64,000 nt of DNA from Petrosia ficiformis (lineage: Eukaryota > Porifera > Demospongiae > Haplosclerida > Petrosiidae). This document shows, piece after piece, positions 10,169-22,738 of the stretch. The stretch spans positions 4,755,944 to 4,819,943 of the forward strand of contig OX345639.1 of assembly GCA_947044365.1 (NCBI GenBank), in the 5' to 3' direction. A program made the translations under genes and the position numbers. The notes beneath the pieces were generated by a model, which was not told the DNA's origin, made no database searches, and saw only the letters and a program-made list of their open reading frames with translations. The stretch's first letter is position 1. Each line of letters opens with the position of its first letter.

Positions 10169-13100
10169 TTATTTCAATCCATTCAGCACAGCCTCTAACC
10201 AAATGGCAACAGCTTTCGCTCCTGGATCAACTTGTGTTACAAGACTAGAATCAACATTGCTTGCTCTACCAGCTTTAGCATCCATAGTCTTTGTAGACTC
10301 AGCTCCAGAGTGAGCAGCCTTGAGGAAATATATGCATAAGGATAGAGTTATACTCTCACTTAGTTTAGGATATTCAATATGATGTACATACGTACATATA
10401 CATATTACAAGTACGTACATGTACATATATGTATGATGTACATATGTATATATATTACAAGTACATACATGTACATATATGTATGATGTACATATGTATA
10501 TATACATATTACAAATACATACATGTACATATACATATTACAAGTACATACATGTACATATATGTATGATGTACATATGTATATATACATATTACAAGTA
10601 AATACATGTACATATATGTATGATGTACATATGTACATATACATATTACAAGTACATACATGTACATATATGTATGATGTACATATGTATATATAAAGTA
10701 CATACATTTACAAATATATGATGTACATACGTATATATACATATTACAAGTACGTACATGTACGTACTTCTACAGCTTTCACTAGTGCCTTTATAGCAGT
10801 ATCTGTATCAGTTGAACTTCCTAGTTCAGTTTTAAATGCTGTAGCAGCTGGTATAAGGGCATCAAGCTACAGAAAGAACAGTTACATGACACACAAAGTT
10901 TCGTCGTATGCATATAATAATAATAATTATATAATTATAATATTTATAATTATCATGATTGTATGTTGTTACCATTGTCCTATCCCCAATATCAGCACCT
11001 CCATATCTTCTAATAGCATTGATTCCATTCTCTAATCCTTTCAGCCAGTCCTGTGGACTCTTTTTACTGTCCCCTTCAAGAGCAATCGAGGCAGAGGTGA
11101 GAAATATAGTATAAATCTGGAGAAAGAGGAATGGATGAGATACACATGCACGGAAAGGAGAGCAGAGAGAGTAGAGGAGATGCGAGAGGGAGAGAGGAGG
11201 GGCAGATAGAAGAGGCAAGAGGAAGGGATGATGATAAGAGAAGAGGAATTGGTGTGTTTCCCGGCCCCAAAGGTTGGTACCATGGCGCTCCCCCATCCTT
11301 TAATTTTAAAGTTTACCCTTAAAAACACTGTTTTATAACACCAATTGAACATTGTTGACCAAACGTCATGTACCACTGATGCACTCCCCCACCCTTAATA
11401 TTTATCCTGGGAGAAACGCTATGAAGGGCAGAGACAGGCTACTTAGACTCACTGCTCCTGATGTTCCTCCCATGCTTCTTTCCACAATATCAGAAATTGC
11501 AAGAAGAGCTCTATAAGGATTATCCCACAGTATATAATCAATCTCCTTTCTAATTGCTTAGAGAAGATAAGAGAACACATGTCAAATTATAATACAGGTA
11601 TGTATTAATCCTTACCATCTACTCCAGCTCGAAGTGTAGTACCACAATCACCATCTCCACCTCCTCGATCTAACCTATTCAATTCAGCTTCACTGGCTAT
11701 TAATGCTGTACATAAACTACTCACACAATTCCTTAAAGATTGACCTACATACACATTACATAGATATAATTCATATATAAGATTGATATACTAGGAGCTG
11801 TACATAGTATATACAGCATACATACATACATTCATAGATGTATACATACATACATATATACATACATACATACACATACATACATACATACATACGTACA
11901 TACATACATACATACCTAAGTACGTATATATTATACATACATAGATATAAAATAATGTCAAACTGATCGTTATACATCAAATATAGTGCATACATGTACA
12001 TAATATATAATAATAATAATTATACATGCAACTACAAATTACCATATATGGTATTAGGTTGAATGAGGTGTGCAGACAGATTTGTTTGTTTGTCTGTTCC
12101 TTTTGTCGGAAAGGGAGGTGTGTCTGTTCTCATAGCACTTCCATCAGGTCCAAGAGATATAGTCGGCCAACCAGGAGCAGATGTAGACTGATCTGAAAGT
12201 AGTATAAATGATGTTATGAATAATGAAGCGTGTACACTGCTAACAGATTTCACTTTCACACAGTTACTTTTTATAATTATAATTATCATTTATAATAATA
12301 ATTATAACAAAAGACTTCAGCATTATATGTAGATATGGTATCATACCAAGACACTCTGCCCATTGAGGAGTCATTTTGAGAAGGGTAAATGACACCCCGG
12401 CCATTTCCAATGAAGTCATCAATGCACCCATGTAAGCACGAACCACTTTTAACTTGAGTTTCTCAGCTAAAGAGAAGAGATATTTACATCACCAGTTCAA
12501 GGGATCGCTTACGTACTCAAATAACTGATTGCTGAGCCAGCCATAATAGATAATTCTAAGTTTGATGTACCACCTAAATTATTAACCACAAGAGCCACTT
12601 CGGTACCTTATATAAAAGAAGAAAGTGTTATAATCATGACAGACACATTGTATGCTCTGATGGTCATTACTATAAATAAACAGTTAATAAAAGTCATTGT
12701 ACATTCTGTTGATTAAACTATAGATAAACAGTTAATTATAAAAGTCATTTCTGATTTACAGTAAGTCAGTATCACTTTTGATCAGTCTAAAACAAGTCTC
12801 TCAAGTTTTAACAACCAAGACATTACAAAAGGTAAATTGAAGCCCAAGTTGTCATGATGATACCAAATGACTTGTTGATGATGACCTTACCTGGATTAGT
12901 CTCAAAGTATTGGTAACCAGGTTCTGTTGATGTCATGTGATCTATCATCCTAGCAACAACTTCATCAGCAGGCAACAACTGCAGGGAAAAAATATTGAAA
13001 AAGTAGTAAAGATTTTAAATTAATTATAAATTCCTCCCTCCCTCCCTCTCCCTCTCCCTCTCCCCACCCCCCCCCCCCCCCTCTCACTCCTTACCTTTGT

Positions 13101-15260
13101 TCTCTGTGCTCCAGCCTCTCCATGGATACCTAAACCAAGTTCCATTTCATCCTCTGCCAATTCAAATGTGGGTTTGTGTCCAGGTATACTACAAGGAGAC
13201 AGACTCACACTCATCGTGGCTATGCTGTCTGCAACTTGTTGAGCAGCTTTAACTACCTCCTCCAAAGAACAGCCTTTCTCTGCTAATGCCCCTGCAATCT
13301 ATAAGAAAGGATAGAAAAACAAGTCAGTTACCACGGTAACAGTATAGTGGAATTAAGATTACATGTACATGTGAATATACCGTATAGCGGGAAATTTCCG
13401 TTGGAAGAAATTTTCGTTAAAAATACAAAAAGCTTTTAGAATAAATTTTCGTTGAAATAAATTTCGTTGGCGAGCGGTTGATCGACTATAGCAGTTAGCC
13501 ACACCCTTTTTAAAAATTAATTATGCACGTAACTCATGAGTCATTTAGTCTTGAGTCAATGGTGCGAGCCTTGCGAGGGTATCATGTATACAAAGATATC
13601 TTGCCTTGCCAGAGGGAACCTGCTAATCTACATGATCGTCGTGCTGTAGCTGTGATGAAGCTGTGTCGCAAAATTTTCGTCGAGTCAAATTTTTGTTGAT
13701 TCAAATTTTCGTTGCCCTCAACTGCCAACGAAAATAACAAAATTTTGCACCCAACGAATATTTCCCGCTATACAGTACTCCATACTGTATAAAAGTCTCA
13801 TACTCAGGTCAAACTCCACATTACATATAAACAGTCTCGTACCCAGGTCAAACTCCACACTGCATATGAACAGTCTCATACCCAGGTCAAACTCCACATT
13901 GCATATGAACAGTCTCATATCCAGGTCAAACTCCACACTGCATATGAACACTCTCATACCCAGGTCAAACTCCACATTGCATATGAACAGTCACATACCC
14001 AGGTCAAACTCCATACTACATAACAGTCTTGTCAAACTCCATAGCTTTTTATCATATATACTATATCATTTTATAATAAGTCAGAAGTCCATATGATATA
14101 CATGTATGAATCAATCTCATACCCATACTGTATATGTAGTAATACCCATATAATGAATTAGTCTCGTACCAATACTGTATATGGACTCATACCCATACTG
14201 TATCCATACTCGTACTATGTGAATTAGTCTCATACCCACTCACTCACTAAACGAACAAGAGTTCCCATAATCACATTTAGTATATAAGTCAATGAAGATG
14301 GTATGATGAAGGTATGTCTATGTACACATATATGCATACCTTGTGTACCAGTATAGTTCCACACAAACCACGCCTTCCAGCTGATTTTTTAGTGGATGGT
14401 AAAGCAACATCTTCCCCAACAATCACCATATCAACCTTTATACCCTCTGTCTTAGCTCTCTCAGCAGCTATCCCAAAGTTCAACCTATCTCCTGTGTAAT
14501 TTTTAACAATCATCAGAGTACCAGCTCGACTGGAAATTGCTCTGAGAAATGTATATTTATCAATTTATCATTAACATACGACATGTACATATATGCATGC
14601 AGACTCATAATGCTTATAAAGGCATTATTATGATATGTAGACATAAGATAATTAGAAACAAAGGAAAACAGAAAAAGTCAGGAATTTGACTAGGATTAAA
14701 CCCAGGACCCTCTGATATCACAAAGTCTTCATTTCCAATTCTCTCATGTCTGCATTCATACTTATAATGCATGCATTTAATTGTGACGCGAGATATGTAC
14801 ATATTATGCATATTTGTGTAATGTATTTGCAGACCCCTGTACCACACCTACTACCCAACATTGTGCCACACCTATGCATACCTACACACGCACGTACCTT
14901 AGTGCAGCAAGTATAGCACCTGGTGGTGGAGAGGCAAAGACTAATCCAGCTACAGCTGCACTGAGCATGCCTTTTCCAACGAATCCACCATGAGCAGGTT
15001 CATGACCACTCCCACCTCCTGATAGTAAAGTAACCTGCAATATGTAAAGACCTTTAATTATTAATCATTAATTGAGCAAAAGTTATGAATAATTAATTAA
15101 ATTAATAAGTTACCTTATTTTCAGACCTGATTCTGTCAATATCAGTTCTTAATACAACTCTATATCCATCAAGCAAAGTCAGGCCTGTATGGACAGCTAC
15201 AAGACCGGCAAGAGCCTCATCAACAGCTTTATCTGGTGAATTAATTAGCTTCTTGCTCAT
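10169..15260 (-). CDS. TKFC: TKFC: triokinase/FMN cyclase (dihydroxyacetone kinase)
   Basis: Thirteen exons, every phase closing, 587 residues (human 575): 15114-15260, 14898-15034, 14340-14541, 13095-13298, 12891-12978, 12517-12606, 12347-12466, 12043-12192, 11616-11744, 11453-11556, 10973-11116, 10768-10866 and 10169-10318. The N-terminal DhaK domain shows [20 protein letters not shown] and GLGIHGEAG; its His is residue 221, the position of the substrate-binding His in the human enzyme. The C-terminal DhaL domain shows [10 protein letters not shown] with Mg-binding Asp residues near 410-412. The enzyme phosphorylates dihydroxyacetone and glyceraldehyde with ATP and can split FAD to cyclic FMN. 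It appears intact. It shares a 111-bp divergent start region with ERG28. Confidence 0.97.
10380..10766. repeat. TACATG-rich minisatellite in last TKFC intron
   Basis: Roughly six tandem copies of a 55-60 bp unit containing GATGTACATATGTATATA and TTACAAGTACATACATGTAC fill the intron 10319-10767. Confidence 0.88.
11251..11421. mobile_element. Diverged hAT-like element (family of 43776-43949)
   Basis: Shares GGCGCTCCCCCATCCTTTAA, CATTGTTGACCAAAC and CACTCCCCCACCCTTAATAT with the copy at 43776-43949. The ends (GTGTTTCCC and GGGAGAAACGC) are degraded. Lies in a TKFC intron. Confidence 0.75.
11811..11945. repeat. (CATA)n microsatellite in TKFC intron
   Basis: Imperfect CATA repeat in the intron 11745-12042. 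Confidence 0.9.
13378..13777. mobile_element. Inverted-repeat (MITE-like) element in TKFC intron
   Basis: Ends are TACCGTATAGCGGGAAAT and ATTTCCCGCTATACAGTA in inverted order. Several shorter TTTTCGTTG motifs recur inside. About 400 bp, no protein coding. Superfamily uncertain; a possible TA duplication would fit a Tc1/mariner-like origin. Confidence 0.75.
13795..14040. repeat. 39-bp minisatellite in TKFC intron
   Basis: About six copies of a unit containing CATACCCAGGTCAAACTCCA with ATGAACAGTCT. Immediately follows the element at 13378-13777. Short frames in it are artefacts. Confidence 0.85.
14640..14760 (-). mobile_element. Possible second type of tRNA-derived SINE (weak)
   Basis: The minus strand reads ACTTTGTGATATCAGAGGGT then CCTGGGTTTAATCCTAG, like an anticodon arm (GTG in the loop) followed by a B-box-like element. 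No clear A-box and no second copy in the window. Confidence 0.3.
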
Positions 15261-15371
15261 AGTGCACTTGCAATTTGCTAATAATAATGAAAATTTATCC
15301 TAATTAATGCCCAAAATGGGGTGAGTGTCTGCTGTACATCAGCTCATTAGTTGAGCAAATCTCTTGTAGAA
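15261..15371. promoter_or_regulatory. Probable bidirectional promoter, TKFC / ERG28
   Basis: 111 bp between the divergent start codons of two well-supported genes. No known motif was recognised in it. Confidence 0.5.
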
Positions 15372-15913
15372 ATGATGAGTATCTGGTTAAGAGGATGGAT
15401 TGGACTAGTAGCAATAATAGCAGTTGGCAACACAGTACAGTGCTTTCTTAACGAAGATTACCCAAGACAAAGAATATACACTCTCCAAGGAGAGCTAGGT
15501 ACACACACATCATTTATATATACATGTACATGCATGTTCTTGTGTACAGCTACTCCATTAGTATCACGGCTTTTTGGAGTGTGGACCCTCCTTGCAGCTG
15601 GGATTAGGATGTCATATGTACTATCACCTGATAATCACAGGTACTAATTATAATTTAACGAAGCCGCTAATGTTACCATGCTCATTTAATTTTCCTGTAG
15701 TGTTTATGTACTCACACTTTTATCATTTGTACTGGCATTCTTCCACTTCTCCTCAGAAGTGTTTTTCTATAGGACAGCTCCTCTTGATGTGGGAACTATA
15801 GCACCATTGATAGTATCAGGTATATACATGTATGTGTGTGTTGTAATGATTATATTGAAGAATGTGTTTTCTTTACAGGAGTATCCTGTTTGTGGATGAT
15901 GTTACTTTATTAA
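15372..15913 (+). CDS. ERG28: ERG28 sterol-synthesis scaffold protein
   Basis: Four exons in phase, 123 residues (human 140): 15372-15498, 15550-15640, 15701-15819 and 15879-15913. Start ATG at 15372; a second ATG follows directly. Matches the Erg28 family along its length: GNTVQCF near residue 21, TPLVSRLFGVWTLLAAGIR, VLAFFHFSSEVFFYRTAPLD and a final GTIAPLIVSG segment. Four hydrophobic segments fit an ER membrane protein. Erg28 tethers the C-4 demethylation enzymes of sterol synthesis in the ER membrane. The C-terminus is shorter than in human. Convergent with the FRMD8-like gene, stops about 200 bp apart. Confidence 0.93.
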
Positions 15914-16117
15914 ACTTGAGATCCCAAAACAAATATCAAATTAGAGATAATTATATTCCCCAAAAAATATCAAATTTTAAAATACACTGGAAAGAATTAA
16001 AAATATTTGAAATATGCGATGATCATAAGCTGTCTAATATACTACACGTACATTGATAGACATGAAATACATCTTTTTGTCAAAACTAAATATACAAGAT
16101 GAGAGAACATCATTAGC

Positions 16118-19100
16118 TCACAAAACAGTGTCCTCCCCCTCTTGACTAGATTGATGAGTGGGTGTGGTTTCTGGTGAAGAGAGCTCTTTGTCGGTTAGTC
16201 TCTTAACTAATGATTTGAGTGGGTGTGAAATTGGTTCACCTGTTATAAGAAAAGGAGTCAAATTAAATCTGACAAAATGTGTTGTAGTATTAGATACATA
16301 CATACATACATACCTACGTCCATACATAGATACATACATACATACATACATACACACATAATACATACATAGATACATACATACACAGATAAACACATAC
16401 ATACATACATACATAGATACACACATACATACATAGATACATACATGTACATACATACATACATGTACATACATGCATACATAGATACACACATACATAC
16501 ATGTAGATACATGTACATACATGTACATTACCTTGTGGTGAGTATAATTCACATCTTAGTTTATCTTCCAAATAATTCTTTGCTTTAGAGACACTGCGAT
16601 TACCAGTATCAATGGACTCCATGGGAAGCTCTCTGTACAAACATAATAGGTAACTATGGCAACTCATGGATGTGTCTTTCTTACTGAGGTCCTTCTTGAT
16701 CAATTCTGATTCTCTTCAATTCTTCATCTTGTTTGTTTAAATCATCAACACATCTGCTAATCATCGCATCCATCATGGGAGCCTAGGAGTGACACACAAG
16801 AGAGGGGGAGTGGATGAGAGAGGGAGGGAGGAAGTGAGTGAGTGAGAGAGTGAAGTAAGGGAGGGAGTAGATGAGTAAACAGATCAGAGATAATGAATTG
16901 TCAACTGACTTGTCGGGAAAATATTTGCAGTCTTTTTGAAACTTTCTGCTGCCCATGAGTGGAATCAAACTCTAACCACAATGATGAGAAGAAGTTCTCT
17001 CCTTCTTCAGTAGCTGGTTGAAAATCCCAAGAGAACAGATCATATGTTAAATACAACATGATTTCCTACAGGATGACAATACCATATATATTCTAATTAT
17101 GCAATGTACAGTGCATGCATGTTCATTATGTATGCATTGCACACATATGTCAACATTGGTTTAACGAGGAAGCTAGAATACCAATGTTGCTAATATTAAC
17201 CAGCTCCCTGGCTTACATCTCCTCCAAAGGATGTGGTGAAGCTGAGTATACTCATAAGTGAAAAAAAGCCTGCACCAAGTGTGGGTTGAACCTGCAACCT
17301 GCAACCTTTCGATTGCAAGCCAGCACTTTAACCAGCAGGCCACTAGTACCCCTATTATTACAGTACTTCAAGATAAGTGTTATGTTCCATTGACTCTCCA
17401 TTATCATACAAGTTAGTGTTGTTGTAGTACGACGATACTGACCACTTTTACATGTAATTATACATGTAGCATGACTAGTTTATCACATTATATTTGTAGT
17501 TAAATAACTAAATCAATTTTAGGCTTACTAAAAGGGTTTTAGTTTTAGTTAGTTATAGTTATTACAGTAGAGTTAGTTATAGTTTAGTTAACTGAAGAGT
17601 GATAATGCCTTACTAAAAGGGGTTTTAGTTTTAGTTAGTTAGTTATAGTTATTACAGTAGAGTTAGTTATAGTTTAGTTAACTGAAGAGTCATAATGCCT
17701 TACTAAAAGGGGTTTAGTTATAGTTTTTTGATATGAGTGTGTGGGTGAATGAAATATGTGTGTGTACATATATGTGTGAAAGCTTACTCTCGGACTTGAA
17801 TCTTTAAATATATGAATACATTCAGGATTAATAGCGACCACTACACTACGATCTGAGTATACAAGAAACTGTTTGAGATTTGATGTTTTCCGTTCAACTT
17901 GTCCTCTAAACATGACACACCTGTTATATAATAGATGAAGTATTACAAATACAGCTTGTCATTGCAATAGGGGGTTACACAGAAGGATGTATCGTATTAT
18001 ACTTCAAATTATGTTTGGAAAACTCTTTATTAGTGCACAAAAACAATACATTCCTCTTTTACTTTTTCAAAATGATTATTAAGAATATCATAAAATCATA
18101 ATGGTACTCTATTTTATAAGTGATAGGGGTACTATAATTATACCTACATTGTATATAAGGGGTACAGTATAACTATATAAGGGGTACTGTATATAAGGGG
18201 TACAGTATAACTATAAGGGGTACTGTACAGGGCGGGAAATAAGTCTACAACATCTGGTGAGCAATTCTGTCCCTAGTGCTCACCACAGTACAACTAGGAA
18301 GCATTGTCACATCAAAATCTGGTGCTCCATAAGCTAATTTTGGTACTCAAATGAGCACTGGAGCACTGTTATTTCCCACTCTGGTACTGTATACCTATAA
18401 GGGGTACAGTATACCTATGAGGGGTACAGTATACCTAGAAGGGGTACTGTATATAAGGAGTACAGTATACATATAAGGGGTACAGTATACCTATGAGGGG
18501 TACAGTATACCTAGAAGGGGTACTGTATATAAGGGGTACAGTATACCTATAAGTGGTACAGTATACCTATAAGGGGTACAGTATACCTATAAGGGGTACA
18601 GTATACATATAAGGCGTACAAGTATACCTTTATTGCGTACAGTATACCTATAAGGGGTACAGTATACCTATAAGTGGTACAGTATACCTATAAGGGGTAC
18701 AGTATACCTATAAGGGGTACAGTATACATATAAGGCGTACAAGTATACCTTTATTGCGTACAGTATACCTATAAGGGGTACAGTATACCTATAAGTGGTA
18801 CAGTATACCTATAAGGGGTACAGTACAGTATACCTATAAGGGGTACAGTATACATATAAGGGGTACAAGTATACCTTTATTGCATACAGTATACCTATAA
18901 GGGGTACAGTATACCTATAAGGGGTACAGTATACATATAAGGCGTACAAGTATACCTTTATTGCGTACAGTATACCTATAAGGGGTACAGTATACATATA
19001 AGGCGTACAAGTATACCTTTATTGCGTACAGTATACCTATAAGGGGTACAGTATACCTATAAGTGGTACAGTATACCTATAAGGGGTACAGTATACATAT

Positions 19101-22100
19101 AAGGGGTACAAGTATACCTTTATTGCATACAGTATACCTATAAGGTACTGTATCCCTCTAAAAGATCATAGAGGGAGTATTGCTTGTGACAGAAGCAAGG
19201 AGGTACATGTAGATACTACTTCAAATATCAGCTGGTGTATGTAATATTGATGTCTACACAGCAATTTCTTACCCATAGTAAGGTTTAATCCAACATCTTT
19301 GTAGATATAAAAGCTTGAGTTGCAAGTCAATATCCTGCCATAGTTTCTTTTCTTCTTCTTTGCCTAAACTTACTGCTATAGCACTTGTTTCAACATCTAC
19401 ACATTTATCTCCTCTTTCTTTAGCACAACTACTGACCTGAGAGACACAGAGTATCACATATATTCCCTACTTCTGAAAACATTCTTTACTGACTTTGTTC
19501 CAAGCTTTCTCATATTCTTTACATAAGTCACTCTCCAAACCTCCTCCTCCTCCTCCACTTCTTACACTGTGAAGTAACTTACTCTTCACACCACTGCTAA
19601 CTGGCATCATATGCGCAGGGAAGTATCGTCTCAGAGTATCTCTGCGGAGAGTAATAATAATACATCAACTCCTTCCATTACAGAAGTGGAGCAATACCTC
19701 CTAAATCAAATATTCCCACCGATATTAAATATGGTATTTGTTTTCTATTTGATATATTGACCAGCACAAGTTGTAGTACCCATTAAGAATCTATTTAGTA
19801 CATATCACATGCAGTGTTCTGCCCACACTGGTCGGGAATAACCACCTCTCAGATCAATTAACCACCTCTTAGATAAATTAACCATAAATTAACCACCTCT
19901 CTGATATAACATATATAGGCTACTGAGACAGTATTAAGTATAAACTGGATAAACAGCACTAAATGCATGTAGAATCCAACCACCACTCTAAATATCCTGG
20001 GCAGAACACTGCTGACATGACATTGAACCAATCACATTTTCATATACTAGTCACCTGATCACATTATAAACACCATTAATTACTTAATGCATAGATACAT
20101 GTAAAATGCAACCACACACACTAGAGATTCTATATCATTATCTGGCACTTGGGCAGACCACTAAAGGTCTCAATCACTTGCTTTGTTCATATGCATTATC
20201 TAACCTTAACATTTATTTGGCCTCATTTTAATGCTAAATGCTTCTTATTATTAAACTACTGTACACCCAGTTCCTCACTTCATACTGTCAGGTGTGTGTT
20301 GAGATTCATCATATTCTCTGTTCTCAACTGCACACTGCAGACCAGCTAATTCTAAAACCTCTTCTCCAGACAAAGGATATCTTCCATTTATTACATTAAA
20401 TACAGCCTAGAGGGAAAAAGTCAGACAGATGGACAGACAGACACAGGGAGAGACAGAGACAGAGAGAGACAAAGAGATAATAGTTCAGTTAATGATACAC
20501 TGTTGTGAGCAGCGAAATTTAAATTATGTAAATATATAATTTGATTTACAAAATGTAAATTCTTTACATAAATAAATAAATAAATATAATTATTAACATC
20601 ACACATAAATACTTACCTCGTGATAAAGTAAAGTGATTGCTACTTTAGAATCTTTTTTCGCTATTAATGTCTTTTCTTCTTTGATGGGAAGAAAAGCATT
20701 TCTTTTAAATGACAAGATAGGCTGATCTAATCAGGAAAGGAATATAAACATCTACACACACTCACACACAAACACACACCATATTTGAGGTAGCTCATGT
20801 CAACTAAAAGCCATTTAAAAGCTTCAATGATTAACTTAACCATATTTGGATTTTACTACAACCCATTACTATAATTTATAATGTATTAGCATAACTATAT
20901 ACTGTAAGTACATGTACATATACTTTTATGTACATGTACATGTACATCAATATGATTAGTTTTCCTTGGTAAACCATACATGTACAGGTCATTATGTAAT
21001 TATGTAATTTATAAATGCTTTATGATGTACATGTACACAAATATGGTATAAATTTAAATCCCAATTATATTACACATATATCATGTCCATATTAGGGAAT
21101 ACATGTACATGTGTAATTCCCAATTCATGTTCTCTGATATTTTACTTACCAGTTTTACAGACATCAGAAGAGGCTGTCGTATACTGTGTTAAAAGATCCC
21201 GCCATTTCTTGAAAAGCTTAACAGGTACATGATAAGACTTGAGCTGTAACTCTGTACACACAAATACATGTACACAGTACACATACATAAACATAATACA
21301 TAAATGTACATAAACACACATATGTATAATATATGTACATAAACACTTAAAATACATAATATTATATACATGTACATAAACATAAACATAAACACACATA
21401 TGTATAATATATGTACATAAACACACATATGTATAATATAAGTATATAAACACTTACAGTACATATATACATGTACATGTACATAAACTCACAAATGCAT
21501 AATAATATTTGTACACAAAAATGTACACACATAACATGTACATATTATGTGTTTACATGTTGTGTGTGTACATTGTACACAGAAATGTACACACACAACA
21601 TGTACACACACAACATGTACACACACACAACATGTACACAGAAATGTACACACACAACATGTACACACACAATATGTACACATATAACCAGGGTTGGGGC
21701 CAATTACAAAGACATGATTACGATTACGATTACACCATGATACTGAGACTGATTACGATTACAATTACGGTCAAAAAATGCTGATTACGATTACAAAACC
21801 ATGATTACGATTACGATTACAATTACATACATTTTTTTTTCTTGGAAACAGGAAATGAACAATAACTATTATATCTTATGATTTATGAACAATAACTATT
21901 ACATCTAATAAACATCAACTTTTCAAAAAGTTCATCACAGAGAAGGCACCCTTTAGGTCTAAAGATTTTTTCAACAATGGAAAAAAGTCGCTCAACTCAC
22001 TCAATAAAAGAGCCCAGCTGCTTGTGAAATTATCAATAATCTTCAATGATTACAGACGATTACATATGATTACGATTACGATTACATAAAATTTTAAAGG

Positions 22101-22738
22101 TGTGATTACAATTACTATTACGAATACACAAATAGTGTAATCGATTACAATCAATTACGATTACAATCGTAATTGGCCCCAAGCCTGCTGTATATATTTA
22201 ATTCTAAGACAACTAGGCAAGCGTATGTAGTTTAGAATAAACAGGTTGTCTTGAAATTGTAATTATATAATTTATGTACACACACAACCTCAACTTCATC
22301 CCTCTCTCCCTCCTTCCATATATGAAAATTCAAAGATGACACTTACGTAGCTGCTGTGATGTTAGCCATATACTAAAGACATTATTCATTTCTTCTGGTA
22401 TTTTGAGACGTTTTACCATCTCTTTCAAGATGTCACCAGCAGATGTATGACGACCCGTCTGGAATGTCATTTTATAAGCTGCGTTATCTATCGTATATAC
22501 AGTTAAATTGATTGCTGTGGATAGGAGAAACATAATATACATCAGTTTCTAAATCATTTCTCTCCTCACGTTTCACAGGGGCCATGAAGGTTGGCTGAGG
22601 AGGTGTAGCCATTGTTGGATTAAATTCATCTCCATTACTAAATTTCACTTTTCCTTTATTTTTACTAACTACTTCCTTCTCTTCTCTAGGAACAACACTC
22701 TCGATTTCGATAGGACTAGTTTGTAAATCAACTGCCAT
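16118..22738 (-). CDS. FRMD8: FRMD8-like FERM protein (iTAP)
   Basis: Twelve exons, phases closing, 532 residues (human 464): 22570-22738 (ATG at 22738), 22347-22514, 21150-21251, 20617-20726, 20279-20406, 19494-19641, 19273-19436, 17788-17920, 16910-17065, 16685-16782, 16532-16632 and 16118-16239. The FERM region starts at residue about 58 with a ubiquitin-like lobe (MNNVFSIWLTSQQL), continues through TLRRYFPAHMMPV and YYGCVMFRGQVERK into the PH-like lobe (VVVAINPECIHIF; SSLWLEFDSTHGQQKVSKRL). YYGC-x-x-F-x-G and LWLEF-D match FRMD8 rather than classic ERM proteins. In mammals FRMD8 binds iRhoms and stabilises them with ADAM17 at the surface. Exon 1 uses the donor GTGAGG at 22564-22569, the only choice that keeps frame. 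Introns hold many mobile elements. Confidence 0.88.
16293..16530. repeat. (CATA)n microsatellite in FRMD8-like intron
   Basis: Imperfect CATA/CATAGATA repeat fills the intron 16240-16531. Cys-Met-Tyr runs on the minus strand are artefacts. Confidence 0.92.
17190..17365 (-). mobile_element. tRNA-derived SINE, copy 2
   Basis: Minus strand shows TAGTGGCCTGCTGGTTAAAG, a B-box GGTTCAACCC and the tail TGAGTATACTCAGCTTCACC shared with the copy at 7095-7330. A short local duplication of TTGCAGG lies before the B-box. In the FRMD8-like intron 17066-17787. Confidence 0.78.
17510..17722. repeat. AACTA/TTAGTT-rich repeat with internal duplication
   Basis: Two and a half copies of an about 90-bp unit containing TTACTAAAAGGGTTTTAGTT and ATTACAGTAGAGTTAGTTAT. 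Related AT-rich TAGTTAACTA sequence occurs at 26035-26160 and 57005-57250. Confidence 0.75.
18110..19150. repeat. Large 20-24 bp minisatellite in FRMD8-like intron
   Basis: About 40 copies of a unit of the form ATAAGGGGTACAGTATACCT, with higher-order blocks including TACAAGTATACCTTTATTGC. Fills most of the intron 17921-19272 and is interrupted by the element at 18228-18383. Confidence 0.92.
18228..18383. mobile_element. Short hAT-like element inserted in the minisatellite
   Basis: Ends CAGGGCGGGAAATAA and TTATTTCCCACTCTG in inverted order; flanked by GTACTGTA at 18220-18227 and again at 18384-18391. The flank also resembles the host repeat, so the 8-bp duplication is suggestive rather than decisive. 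Confidence 0.8.
19812..20011. mobile_element. hAT-like MITE with CAGTGTTCTGCCCA ends
   Basis: Left end CAGTGTTCTGCCCACACTGG, right end CCTGGGCAGAACACTG; 200 bp. Internal TAACCACCTCT recurs several times. A related truncated copy is at 55723-55880 and a degenerate one near 31000-31148. Confidence 0.82.
21255..21688. repeat. TACACA/TACATG repeat tract in FRMD8-like intron
   Basis: Alternating GTACACACACAACAT and TACATAAACACACATATGTA units. The short frames across it are artefacts. Confidence 0.88.
21689..22187 (-). mobile_element. hAT element with transposase dimerisation-domain remnant
   Basis: Ends CAGGGTTGGGGCCAATTAC and GTAATTGGCCCCAAGCCTG in inverted order. Next to both ends are GATTAC-type short repeats. 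The middle, minus strand 21996 to 21886, reads VERLFSIVEKIFRPKG then LLCDELFEKLMFIRCN, which is the conserved C-terminal dimerisation motif of hAT transposases (VERxFS...P-K-R...L-x-x-x-x-F-E-K-L). Only this fragment remains, so the element cannot encode its own transposase. Confidence 0.85.
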
